The translations under genes were made by a program, and so were the position numbers. The notes beneath the pieces were generated by a model. That model ran no database searches. It saw nothing but the letters and a program-made list of their open reading frames with translations, and had not been told where the DNA came from. DNA of 64,000 nucleotides. It comes from Corynebacterium lizhenjunii (lineage in GTDB: Bacteria > Actinomycetota > Actinomycetes > Mycobacteriales > Mycobacteriaceae). The stretch is taken from positions 2,418,001 to 2,482,000 of the forward strand of contig NZ_CP064954.1 in the NCBI RefSeq assembly GCF_011038655.2. Reading direction: 5' to 3'. How positions within the stretch are numbered: position 1 is the stretch's first letter; each line of letters starts with the position of its first letter. Below are positions 17,936 to 26,062 of this stretch, piece by piece.

Positions 17936-19600
17936 CTAAAGGTGGTTACGATGTACATAAGTGACAGCAAGGAAATAAGCTTCCGAGCGTCCCAAACATT
18001 CCAGATTATTACCAGGTTGCAGCAAGAACACGTTCGCACAAACCTTAGCTATCAATCCCCAAAATTTCGCGTTGCACGGCCCGTAACCAGTGCCAACGGC
18101 ATCAGCCTCGTCCATACACATGTCATGGCGGGAACATGGCCCTTTGAGCTCGACAAGCCCTGGCAGCGCAGGTACTACCGTATTTATGGGCCTCCAAATT
18201 ACAAAAGAATCAGGTGACCTCGTACAAAAATCATGGCGTCCAAAATTTACGCGAGAGCGGTACCCCTCATTACACGCCCAATAGTCATACTCTGCCGGAA
18301 TTGTCACCCCACCATACTGTGGCTGCGTAGAGTCTGGGAGCACACATTCGCTTGCCCGCAAAGTTGTACCGCCAGGGATGACATGGCTCGAGGAAGTCCC
18401 TAAAGAGTCCTTTCCAAAAAACAGGACCAGCAGCGCACTGATCGGCTTGCCATCAACAATCACGGTACCGGCGGCTTCAATCTCGTGGTACAGATCCAAT
18501 TCGCCGCGCTCAAAATTCTGCTTGATCACCACTGGCGCGTCCGGGGACAATACAGGATCCCCAGAGGGGTAGCCCCATTGTGAACGCTCAAAGCCTTTAG
18601 CTCCCCACAGCAGCAACATCGGCCCATAGACCGCATGGGCACCAGTCTCAGGCGTCCAGTACATCATCCCATGCTCAAAGACGTTATACCGACCCCGACC
18701 ATCCGGAGTGACAAGCTCATCACTAATCGGATAGCCCAACCGGCTGCTCTGCGCACCAATAGACTGCCACTTATCGAAAATCGCACCCTGAATACTCGCC
18801 TGCGTCGGCAACACCGGCACGTTGTGGGTATAAATATGGCCGCCCTCAAAATCCTGGCGGTACCACTCATCACCCTGAGCGATGTCATCGCTTAGCGGAT
18901 AACCCAAGAAACCTTGTTCTCGCCCGTGGCGAATCCACACCGAATCCGCCGGGATACTTACCGTATGAGCACCAGTGCGCGGATGCCAATAAATATAGCC
19001 GTTAATAAACTCCGTGCGCTTTCCCACCCCATCGGGGTTTGTCAGCTCATTAGTCTTCGGCAGCAGCAAGAAACTCGTTGGCCCGCCAATGCTGTCGTAT
19101 TTTTCTTTGATCAAACCGCACACTTCCAGATGTGGCGGCCAATAGACCCCACAGCCTGGCCGGGCACGAAACGCCGCACCATTCGGATTAGCCAACTGGG
19201 CCTCACGGATCTCAGCCTGATCGGCTTCCTCTTTACTGTAGCCAGCAGGGATTTCCTCCCTGTCCGAGCGCATCTGGCCCGGAACAAGATGGTCCTTAGG
19301 ATCTTGCGTGGGGTGCCACTCATCTAAACCCTGCGGGTTCAGATCTTCTTCAGCAACCTGGTTAACCTCATAGTCCTCCGCACCTGGCGGGGTAGGAAGA
19401 CCCCACGGGGCAAACGGGCCATCCTCATCAAAGACCGAAGTATCAAAATCCTCCAGTGATGCCTCAGCTAATACCTCTGCTTCCACCACAGCAGAATCCA
19501 CATCCGCATCAGCAGTTTGCGCCACAGCTACACCATGGCCAAACCCAACCACACACGCAGCGGACACCACCGCCAACAACTTGCGACAAAAGAGTCTCAT
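17936..19600 (-). CDS. Secreted LGFP-repeat protein with C-terminal phospholipase-A2-like domain
   Basis: The 554-residue protein starts at an ATG preceded by GGAG and has a signal peptide (residues 1-27, ending VAVAQ). An acidic region follows (about 30-110). The middle carries several LGFP-type repeats (FLLLPKTNE, LGYPLSDD, LGYPISDE, WGYPSGDP), modules that bind the corynebacterial envelope. The last 100 residues contain GPCSRHDMCMDEAD followed by paired cysteines, matching the His-Asp catalytic helix and disulfides of prokaryotic secretory phospholipase A2. An exported lipid-degrading enzyme held in the mycomembrane is my inference. GC is lower than in core genes, and an IS3 element lies 119 bp upstream. 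Confidence 0.82.
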   Translation of the reverse strand: MRLFCRKLLAVVSAACVVGFGHGVAVAQTADADVDSAVVEAEVLAEASLEDFDTSVFDEDGPFAPWGLPTPPGAEDYEVNQVAEEDLNPQGLDEWHPTQDPKDHLVPGQMRSDREEIPAGYSKEEADQAEIREAQLANPNGAAFRARPGCGVYWPPHLEVCGLIKEKYDSIGGPTSFLLLPKTNELTNPDGVGKRTEFINGYIYWHPRTGAHTVSIPADSVWIRHGREQGFLGYPLSDDIAQGDEWYRQDFEGGHIYTHNVPVLPTQASIQGAIFDKWQSIGAQSSRLGYPISDELVTPDGRGRYNVFEHGMMYWTPETGAHAVYGPMLLLWGAKGFERSQWGYPSGDPVLSPDAPVVIKQNFERGELDLYHEIEAAGTVIVDGKPISALLVLFFGKDSLGTSSSHVIPGGTTLRASECVLPDSTQPQYGGVTIPAEYDYWACNEGYRSRVNFGRHDFCTRSPDSFVIWRPINTVVPALPGLVELKGPCSRHDMCMDEADAVGTGYGPCNAKFWGLIAKVCANVFLLQPGNNLECLGRSEAYFLAVTYVHRNHL

Positions 19601-19733
19601 ATGCAACTCCAAAGATAGGGAACAATGTGTTCCCCGGCACATTACGCCGCAAGGGGATAGTTCGCAAGTAATACCAAAAATTACCCCCGTCCAAACACGC
19701 AGTGACTCGCCCCGGGATTGTGAGAGTGGGTGT

Positions 19734-20672
19734 TTAAGCCGCTTGGGCTTCTGATTGCTCCCTGTTGGGATTGGTGAGACGGTACCACATTTCGTGTTCC
19801 TTTGGTGGAATGTAGTCAATGGATCCGTGTAGTCGGTCGGTGTTGTACCAACTCACCCAGCTCGCGGTGGCTGCTTCGACTTCCTGCCAGTTGCTCCACT
19901 TACGGCCTTCGAAATCAATCTCCTCACTCTTATACAGGCCAATGGTGGACTCCATAAGCCCGTTGTCGTAGGCATCGCCGACAGTTCCGATAGAACCAGT
20001 CATTCCTTCCCGGGCTATGAGCCCGCGCAGCTCGGCACTGGTGTACTGCGAGCCTGCATCCGAATGATGGATGACTCCTACCGGGCTAAAGTTTGGGTCT
20101 TCGCGGCTGCGAAGGCTAATAGCTTGGCGCAGCGCGCTGAGGATAAACTCAGTGGTCTTTGACTCGGCAACGCTATAGCCCAGTATCCTGCGCGAATACA
20201 CGTCGGTGACAAACGCAACGTAGCAAAAGCCCTGCTTGGTGTAGACATAGGTAAAATCTGCCACCCACCACTGATCCGGGCGTTCTACGCTTTCCCAGGC
20301 TCGTTTGCAGTGATCGGCAAACCGGGGATTGTTCGGGTTGGCCACTGTCGTGCGCGTGGATTTACGCCGCAGCACACCACTAATGCCCAACAGGGTCATC
20401 AAGCGATTGACTTTCTCCCGACCAATGTCCCATCCAGCCCGCTTGGCTGCCTTCCACAGCTTGCGACGCCCGTAGACCCGCCGATTAGCAACCCACAGGT
20501 CGTAGAGCCGGTTTGCCTCGTATGCTTCGTCAAGCTCGGCATCGGTAGGACCGAAATTTCGTGCCTGATACCGGTAATAGGTAGCAGGAGAAATCTGGTA
20601 CTGATGCTCGTTGAGGACCTGGCACATCCGCTCGATGGAATAAAGGTGCCGGTGAGCATGGAGAAACTCCAC
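19734..20672 (-). CDS. IS3-family transposase OrfB (DDE integrase)
   Basis: A 312-residue catalytic subunit with an N-terminal helix-turn-helix (HTH_21-like) region and an rve integrase core. The DDE residues fall in WVADFTYV, HHSDAGSQYTS and DNGLMESTIGLYKSE, followed by the WYNTDRLHGSIDYIPP ending typical of IS3 members. The annotated GTG start lies just after the OrfA stop. The frame stays open upstream in the -1 phase, and an A5 run just before the OrfA stop could support frameshifting to an OrfAB fusion. It looks intact. Confidence 0.92.
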   Translation of the reverse strand: MEFLHAHRHLYSIERMCQVLNEHQYQISPATYYRYQARNFGPTDAELDEAYEANRLYDLWVANRRVYGRRKLWKAAKRAGWDIGREKVNRLMTLLGISGVLRRKSTRTTVANPNNPRFADHCKRAWESVERPDQWWVADFTYVYTKQGFCYVAFVTDVYSRRILGYSVAESKTTEFILSALRQAISLRSREDPNFSPVGVIHHSDAGSQYTSAELRGLIAREGMTGSIGTVGDAYDNGLMESTIGLYKSEEIDFEGRKWSNWQEVEAATASWVSWYNTDRLHGSIDYIPPKEHEMWYRLTNPNREQSEAQAA

Positions 20673-20674
20673 GA

Positions 20675-21007
20675 CTATTTTTGTTTGCGGTCGAGCTCCG
20701 CCTGGGCGAAAAAAGCCGAGGCCAACCTCAAGATCTCGTTGGCCTCTGTCAGCTGCTTGACTTCCTTGCGCAACCGGGCAATCTCGGCGTCCTTGTCCTG
20801 CTCGGCAGCAAGCGAGGAAGCCGCTGCTTCCTTCTCGGCTTTCAGGATCCAGTTATTCAGTGTCGCCGGGTTGATATCCAGCATCCCACCGATCTTGCGG
20901 CGCGCCCCAATCTTCGTCGCGCCCTCCTCGGCAACCGCCTCGTAGTACAAGCGCAGCGCACGGTCCTTGGTCTCTTGATCAAACCTCATAGTGCCCATGG
21001 GCCCCAT
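20675..21007 (-). CDS. IS3-family transposase OrfA (helix-turn-helix)
   Basis: A 110-residue DNA-binding subunit: an N-terminal HTH_Tnp_1 fold (DQETKDRALRLYYEA, then INPATLNNWI) followed by a leucine-zipper coiled coil (DAEIARLRKEVKQLTEANEI). It ends in KQK then TAG, with CAAAAATAG as a plausible -1 slippage site into OrfB. Three Met codons within the first seven residues make the exact start uncertain; the first has GGAGATA directly upstream. Confidence 0.9.
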   Translation of the reverse strand: MGPMGTMRFDQETKDRALRLYYEAVAEEGATKIGARRKIGGMLDINPATLNNWILKAEKEAAASSLAAEQDKDAEIARLRKEVKQLTEANEILRLASAFFAQAELDRKQK

Positions 21008-21128
21008 TATCTCCTATTTAGCTCGTGCACTCTCACACCCCCAGGACGCCTCACAGCACCCATCCCCACACCCCCTGCCTTTGTGCGAATTAACCAGCCC
21101 CCGTGCCCGGTGTAGACTCGCAGGCACC

Positions 21129-22232
21129 ATGACTAGCTCGAAGCCGTTTCGCACTCTGCGCAGTCCGCTGGGAATGAGCACGCTGCTGATTTCTGCGGCC
21201 TCCGCTGCTGCTTTCCTGGGCGTGTATGACACGATGTCGGATTCCATCTCCGCGCGGGATACCACCATCAGCCACTCCACGGGCAGCAGCATCCAGCCCG
21301 CCGGGGAGGTTACCCCGTTTACTACTGCCGATGCCGGCTCGTGCCTCCATTGGCAGGTAGGTCCGGCCGGCGAGGTCTCTGACTTCGCGCAGACCGACTG
21401 CCAGGCAGACCACCGCTTCGAGGTCTCTTCCCGGGAGGACTTGGCTGTCTACCCCACCAGTGAGTTCGGCCAAGACGCCCCCATGCCAGACCAAGCCCGC
21501 CAGGCTCAGTTACGTGAGGAACTGTGCCACGGCGCCACCCTGCAGTATCTGGATGGCCATTATGATCCCGCGGGTAAGTACTCCATTGCGCCCATCCTCC
21601 CGCCGGCCCAGGCGTGGAAGGACGGGGACCGCACCATGCTATGCGGCCTGCAAACCACTGATGAGCACGGCACCGCCCTGATTACCCAGGGCCGGGTGGC
21701 GGAATCCGACCAGGCCAACATTGCCCGCGAAGGCGAATGCCGTGCCGTTGATGAGGCCCAGGTCCTACGCACTGTGGACTGCACCCAGCCGCACCACTTG
21801 GAGACTGTTTCCGTGGTCAACTTGGCGGAGCGCTTCCCGGAGGGCACCCCTAGCATCGACGAGCAAAACCATGTCTTGACCGAGGTCTGCACCGCCGCTG
21901 CCGAGGCCTACTTGGGCGGCGAGGAGCAGCTCTATCAGTCCACCCTGCAGCCCTACTGGGGTTCCATCACGGAAAGCTCCTGGGAGGGCGGCACCCGTTC
22001 AGTCAATTGCTCACTCATGCACGCTGCCCCCGGCTCCGCGATGTTCTCCACCATCACCGGCTCTGCCAAGGGCGGCCGCGCGGCCCTGAGCATCAATGGC
22101 GCCCCGCCCACCCCGCAGCCAGAGCGCAAGCCCCTGCGTTCCCAGTTGGGGTCCGCCCAGCCTGCTCCTGCTCAGCCTGCCGATGCCCCCACTGCCGATG
22201 CCCCCGCACCGGCTCCCAGCGGCCCCGCCTAA
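21129..22232 (+). CDS. Membrane-anchored septum-formation-domain protein
   Basis: A 367-residue protein with one N-terminal hydrophobic segment (about 20-40) and a large extracytoplasmic part. Two regions fit the actinobacterial Septum_form domain pattern: GSCLHWQ...TDCQADHRFEV near residue 75 and GECRAVDEAQ...VDCTQPHHLETVSVV near residue 205, each with Cys pairs and a His. The C-terminus is a Pro/Ala tail containing two ADAP units encoded by two copies of the dispersed decamer (22178 and 22193). The role in division is by family only. The start is chosen as the ATG before MTSSKPF; its ribosome site is weak. A longer frame runs back into the IS element. Confidence 0.75.
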   Translation: MTSSKPFRTLRSPLGMSTLLISAASAAAFLGVYDTMSDSISARDTTISHSTGSSIQPAGEVTPFTTADAGSCLHWQVGPAGEVSDFAQTDCQADHRFEVSSREDLAVYPTSEFGQDAPMPDQARQAQLREELCHGATLQYLDGHYDPAGKYSIAPILPPAQAWKDGDRTMLCGLQTTDEHGTALITQGRVAESDQANIAREGECRAVDEAQVLRTVDCTQPHHLETVSVVNLAERFPEGTPSIDEQNHVLTEVCTAAAEAYLGGEEQLYQSTLQPYWGSITESSWEGGTRSVNCSLMHAAPGSAMFSTITGSAKGGRAALSINGAPPTPQPERKPLRSQLGSAQPAPAQPADAPTADAPAPAPSGPA

Positions 22233-22328
22233 GCGCCAAAGTCCGGTGAAGTACCGTGAATAGCAGCAAAGTACCGTGCAGCGCCGCGCCGTGGATGCAG
22301 CGCCGCCTCGTGGACGGAGCGAGCTCTG

Positions 22329-22676
22329 ATGTATGAGGTAAGCGAGGAGCGCTTCGAGGAGATGGTCGAAGCCGCCTTGGATAAGATCCCCCAGGAGTTT
22401 GTGGATCGCATGCGCAACCTAGCCATTTTGGTGGAGGACTACCACCCGGACTCCCCATGGATTTTAGGCCTCTACGAGGGCGTGGCATTACCGGAACGCA
22501 CCTTCGACCACACGGGTTATTTGCCAGACGCCATTTGGATTTACCGCGGCGCCTTGCAGGACTTGTGTACCTCAGAAGAGCAACTAGCCCACGAGGTGGA
22601 AGTCACCGTTTTTCACGAGCTCGGCCACTACTTTGGTCTCGAAGAAGACGAACTCCACCTCCTCGGCTGGGGTTGA
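22329..22676 (+). CDS. Small zincin-like metallopeptidase (PF06262 type)
   Basis: A 115-residue cytosolic protein whose C-terminal half carries the zinc motif HELGHYFGLEEDEL, the signature of the small actinobacterial zincin family. The N-terminal part (FEEMVEAALDKIPQEF) matches the same family. Its function is unknown. It lies 96 bp downstream of the septum-formation gene; the gap contains short repeats of AAAGTACCGTG and GCAGCGCCGC. GC and codon use drop sharply immediately after it, marking the left edge of the accessory island. Confidence 0.88.
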   Translation: MYEVSEERFEEMVEAALDKIPQEFVDRMRNLAILVEDYHPDSPWILGLYEGVALPERTFDHTGYLPDAIWIYRGALQDLCTSEEQLAHEVEVTVFHELGHYFGLEEDELHLLGWG

Positions 22677-22763
22677 GCCTCACCCGCTGAGTCCACGTTC
22701 GCGCTTTCGGCATCCAGAGAACCCGCAATCGCTACCCAGGCGCTAGCTCTTCTGGATGCACAC

Positions 22764-24038
22764 TTATTCATAAACTGGCAACTGGTCGAAGTTGCCCGCG
22801 GTCGGCAGGCCACGAAGTACCGGGCTTACCGAAATGAGGAAACCAATCACGACACAGACTGCACATAGGACCATACTGAGTCGGAACCCCACAGCAGAAA
22901 GTAGAACTCCCGCACCAGCAGATGCCAGCACAGGCATGAGCCCCATCACCAAACGAGCACCTGCAGAACATTTCCCTATCTTCTCTGGCGGAGCCGACAA
23001 AGCTAGGTACCCTCCGGAATAAGACATCCAGGCAATTGAAGGAATACTTATGAGGAGGGTGGCAAATGCGATCAATTGCCACCATTGCGAAAAAGCAACA
23101 AGGAAAACGTAGCACCCCAGCTCCCACAGCATGGTTACCCAAATAATTTTTCTTCCAGGGAAGAATTGCATGAGCTTATCCTGGAGGACACCCCCAATAA
23201 TCATCCCGATAGTGAAGGTAGAGGACACGAATCCAATTATCCAGCCGTCTACACCTAGGTACGCTAACCATAAATCGACGGCCCCGATAAAGAAGAAGTT
23301 GGCGAAGTTGGCGAAAAGGTCGACCCCAAAGATTGCTCGGAGGATCGGGTACTTCCAAATCCATAACAGGGAATACTTTGCATCCTCCCAAAATACCCTC
23401 AGCGAAAATGAACTGGTATTGCCTCGTTCGTGTAAATTTGTCCTAATGGCTTTCGCTGCCCACATCGGACCGAATCCTGAGATGGCCTGGATAATGAATG
23501 GAATAATTGGTGCTAATCCATACAGGAATCCCCCCAGGGGAAGGCCAGCCATCCAGATGATACTGTCGCGAGTTTGATTCCGCCCTTGCGCTGCCACGAG
23601 GAGTTTTTCAGAGACGACAAACCTCAAGATAGCATTGGTTAATCCACCAAATGTACCTGTAATCATCCCAGCGCTCAACCCAAAAGCCAACAATAGTGGA
23701 AAACTAAAAATTCCGCCATACAGCAGGACCGAAAAGCTTGCCCATATCGCAAATTGGGCAAGCCCGTAGGCGAACAGCAGAATCTTCTTGTTGAAGCGGT
23801 CAATAATCATCCCCGCCGGGATTGTCATTATCACCGTACCGAAGGACGTGGCAGCTCCCACGAGTCCAGCCTGACTTAAATTTCCTGTAATATGAAAACT
23901 TGCCAGGGCTACGGGAATTGAGATTAAGGATGCACCCAGGGCACTCGCCGTATCGGCGACGAACCAGCGGATATAGTCTGGATGCTCCTTCCGAACAACA
24001 GACCAGAATTTTACAGGACTGTCCTTGTGCTGATGCAT
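22764..24038 (-). CDS. MFS transporter, candidate exporter of the RiPP locus
   Basis: A 424-residue protein with twelve hydrophobic segments and MFS-type loops (GMIIDRFNKK after helix 2). It starts at an ATG with an excellent GGAGGAATT site. It resembles enterobactin/macrolide-exporter-like MFS proteins in overall form. The gene is visibly AT-richer than flanking core genes, shares that property with the three genes upstream on the same strand, and is separated from the lyase-kinase gene by a 200-bp gap with no gene. Export of the modified peptide is inferred only from the neighbourhood. Confidence 0.85.
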   Translation of the reverse strand: MHQHKDSPVKFWSVVRKEHPDYIRWFVADTASALGASLISIPVALASFHITGNLSQAGLVGAATSFGTVIMTIPAGMIIDRFNKKILLFAYGLAQFAIWASFSVLLYGGIFSFPLLLAFGLSAGMITGTFGGLTNAILRFVVSEKLLVAAQGRNQTRDSIIWMAGLPLGGFLYGLAPIIPFIIQAISGFGPMWAAKAIRTNLHERGNTSSFSLRVFWEDAKYSLLWIWKYPILRAIFGVDLFANFANFFFIGAVDLWLAYLGVDGWIIGFVSSTFTIGMIIGGVLQDKLMQFFPGRKIIWVTMLWELGCYVFLVAFSQWWQLIAFATLLISIPSIAWMSYSGGYLALSAPPEKIGKCSAGARLVMGLMPVLASAGAGVLLSAVGFRLSMVLCAVCVVIGFLISVSPVLRGLPTAGNFDQLPVYE

Positions 24039-24238
24039 AATTCCTCCAGAGAAGATAGTCTTGCATGCCGAAAATGGCACGCGATTTGCCTTAATTCACT
24101 CAAAAGCAGGGTCAATTTCACAGGATGCCCAATAGGCAGACTGCGTAGCCGTCGTACGACTCCCCGCCGGGAGATTACTGGAAAATTAAAGTGGTCACTG
24201 TTCTCAAACTCTCTGGTCGTAAACCTACCGTTAGGGTC

Positions 24239-25348
24239 TCACTCTATCAGCTCTAGGAGCTTTTCGCGCAGAATTTCAAGTCTTTCATCGACTTCTGTGA
24301 TGGGCGAGCCCAAAGGCTGTAATGAATAATAGGTAATCCCCGTTTCATCTTCGAATGACTCGAAATCTATCGCTTTCATCTCCCGATGCTCGTCTATGAG
24401 AATGTTCGAAGGTGACACATCAAGCCATACAATTCCTGCATCTTTCAAAGCGTCAACCAGACGCCGCACACGCACACAAATATCAGGAATATCATCTCGG
24501 CCGCAGGTTTTGACAAAGTCATGCAGAGTCTGAAACCCGATAGGCGCTTCCAGAAGTAAATACATCGACTCATTGGAAATGCCGTGCCACAGCAGCTCAG
24601 GAAGAAGATCACCTCCCGCTTTTGTATACGCTTTGATCTCACTTTCGCCCAAACACCATGAGTCGTGGCCGAGCTCAGATTTAACGGCATTCTTCCTAAA
24701 CTCCTTGAGAACTATTGGGCGGAATTCTCTTGAAGTTCCAATGGGTACCCCTCGTGCAAAACCTTCATAGACCGCCCCTTTGGCCCCCTGGCGAAGGCTG
24801 GCCGTAATTATAAGGTCGACCCCCTCCTTTTTCAACTCTGCGAACGGATTTCCAACTGGAGTATGCCCGCATAAGGGGTCCTGGACTGGAGAAGGAACAC
24901 CGCTGCCGATAGATCGAGTCATTGGTTCAGTACGCGCCGCCCATCTATAGCTCAAGGTGCCACTCTGTGGGACACGGAGGTCTGTAGGTGGACAAGGTCC
25001 AGTAAATCCGACCAAAAGTTGTGTCAGATACCGGACTTCTGCTAGCAATCTATCTGCAGATGAGACATATATAGTCACTGCCTTACCCACCTGTGTAACC
25101 CCGTAATAACCCGCGTTCAATCGCTCACAAAATTGTGCAGAATTGCAAATTTTGAACTCTACACCTCGCCCGTTGTACGAACGGAGCAAAATTTGCTTAC
25201 CGCGGTCGAAGTCAACAGCCGAGAAGTTTACGTGAATCTTAAATCCCGCCGGCCCATCGAGGCTTTTGCCGGTATTATAGAATTCCCAGCAATCCTCGGT
25301 GCTATCAGAGAGTTTCAGAATTCCATCAGGACGAGACATCCCTGTCAC
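24239..25348 (-). CDS. LanKC-like lyase-kinase lacking the cyclase domain
   Basis: A 369-residue protein matching the first two domains of class III/IV lanthipeptide synthetases, which phosphorylate Ser/Thr of a precursor and eliminate phosphate to give dehydroamino acids. The N-terminal lyase-like part has GFKIHV (35-40), VGKAVTIYV (87-95) and the GPCPPTDLRVP...LSYRWA block, then GNPF. The kinase part has a glycine loop (RQGAKGAVY, 186-194), a probable ATP lysine (VLKEF, K215), catalytic loop WLDVSPSNILID (298-309) with Asp in place of the usual HRD, and IDFES for DFG. No LanC-type zinc residues follow; the usual length is about 850. It starts at GTG with GGAGGAT upstream and overlaps the preceding gene by 23 bp. 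Confidence 0.8.
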   Translation of the reverse strand: MTGMSRPDGILKLSDSTEDCWEFYNTGKSLDGPAGFKIHVNFSAVDFDRGKQILLRSYNGRGVEFKICNSAQFCERLNAGYYGVTQVGKAVTIYVSSADRLLAEVRYLTQLLVGFTGPCPPTDLRVPQSGTLSYRWAARTEPMTRSIGSGVPSPVQDPLCGHTPVGNPFAELKKEGVDLIITASLRQGAKGAVYEGFARGVPIGTSREFRPIVLKEFRKNAVKSELGHDSWCLGESEIKAYTKAGGDLLPELLWHGISNESMYLLLEAPIGFQTLHDFVKTCGRDDIPDICVRVRRLVDALKDAGIVWLDVSPSNILIDEHREMKAIDFESFEDETGITYYSLQPLGSPITEVDERLEILREKLLELIE

Positions 25349-25658
25349 GTACTTGATCCTCCATCTTCTCGCAGGCCTTTAGGGTTGAATAACAGTGGTG
25401 AAACATCGTCGCCAGGGTGCCAGGATGGCTAAAGCCCAGCTCCCTAAATGTCAGGGCCCATTTGGAGACTGGGGGTCGGAATCTACTGTGGAAGGCCAGA
25501 ACAACGAATTCGTAATACGCGGCCCAGAACTCTGCGTCGAGCTCACTGCTGGAGTATCCAGAGATCGTCTCCCAATGTTGCTTCATAGGATCAGGCAGTA
25601 CATCCACAGAGATCGGGGAACTCCCGCCAAAATAGTCAAGACTAACCATTTCCCGCAT
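25326..25658 (-). CDS. Hypothetical protein between RiPP precursor and LanKC-like gene
   Basis: A 110-residue soluble protein that I do not recognise. It is rich in aromatic residues (YYEFVVLAFHSRF, WALTFRELGF), with two Cys near the C-terminus, and is predicted mainly helical. It starts 2 bp after the stop of the candidate precursor gene and overlaps the lyase-kinase start by 23 bp, so all three are translated together. A binding or accessory role in precursor modification is plausible but not shown. A second Met at residue 4 has a better ribosome site (CGGGAA). Confidence 0.65.
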   Translation of the reverse strand: MREMVSLDYFGGSSPISVDVLPDPMKQHWETISGYSSSELDAEFWAAYYEFVVLAFHSRFRPPVSKWALTFRELGFSHPGTLATMFHHCYSTLKACEKMEDQVRDRDVSS

Positions 25659-25660
25659 AG

Positions 25661-25900
25661 CTAGCTGCCACAGTGGAAAGGACTACTGGTATGCCCTCCA
25701 GACAGGGCCACATTCATCTCCTCCGCATTCCACCCCATTGCCAACAATGCATTTCCGTCGCGATGCAGGATTGCCCGAGCAAACTCCTCCGATACACCCG
25801 CCTCCTCAAGAGTGGCAGCAGGGTTGTCATAGAATTGTGCCACCAGAGCAAGGTCGGCTTTCATACGGTCGACGAAGGTCTTGTCCAAAACAGCTTGCAT
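25661..25900 (-). CDS. Candidate RiPP precursor peptide
   Basis: A 79-residue protein with a strong AGGAG site. Residues 1-60 form an amphipathic, acidic leader of the small LigA-like kind (FVDRMKADLALVAQFYDNPA, then a GVSEEFARAIL helix and a HRDGNALLAMGW segment), a fold used by several RiPP leader families. The last 13 residues, SGGHTSSPFHCGS, are short, hydrophilic and carry four Ser, one Thr and one Cys, as expected for a lanthipeptide-type core. The Gly-Gly before HTSSPFHCGS could be a cleavage site. It is the first gene of the low-GC operon with the lyase-kinase. The precursor assignment is inference from position and sequence form. Confidence 0.65.
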   Translation of the reverse strand: MQAVLDKTFVDRMKADLALVAQFYDNPAATLEEAGVSEEFARAILHRDGNALLAMGWNAEEMNVALSGGHTSSPFHCGS

Positions 25901-25934
25901 TTCAGTTTCTCCTCAAGTAAAGGGTTAAGGAACG

Positions 25935-25963
25935 GCACACCCCACATAAATTAGGGTGTGTGC
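25935..25963 (-). promoter_or_regulatory. Inverted repeat in the leader of the RiPP operon
   Basis: GCACACCCC and GGGTGTGTGC form an imperfect 9-bp dyad around an AT-rich loop, between the predicted promoter and the precursor start. It could be an operator or an mRNA hairpin. No other gene is seen in the 162-bp gap to gpmB. Confidence 0.5.
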
Positions 25964-25973
25964 TGCAGTTCAC

Positions 25974-26000
25974 AGTATAGTCGTGGATATCGGTTGTCAA
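25974..26000 (-). promoter_or_regulatory. Predicted promoter of the RiPP operon
   Basis: On the minus strand a consensus TTGACA (25995-26000) is followed after 15 bp by TATACT (25974-25979). The boxes are close to consensus although the spacer is short. The expected start site would be near 25967, giving a leader of about 65 nt before the precursor gene. Confidence 0.6.
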
Positions 26001-26062
26001 GCGATTTATTGCCAGTCGTCTTGATTGGGGTTTGGGGTCGGGGACGGCGGGACATCGGCAGA

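Larger units (their letters stand above)
19719..21037 (-). mobile_element. IS3-family insertion sequence, 1319 bp
   Basis: Terminal inverted repeats beginning TGTGAGAGTG are found at 19719-19728 and, inverted, at 21028-21037. Between them lie two transposase frames in the IS3 arrangement. No convincing target duplication is seen (left flank GGGAT, right flank CCCCC), so the element may be old or the flanks rearranged. Confidence 0.88.

Noticed and set aside
17942-18217. Plus-strand 91-codon frame opposite the LGFP-PLA2 gene
   Set aside because: Antisense shadow of the C-terminal domain; no ribosome site.
19714-21042. Target-site duplication of the IS3 element
   Set aside because: Flanks GGGAT and CCCCC do not match over 3-5 bp.
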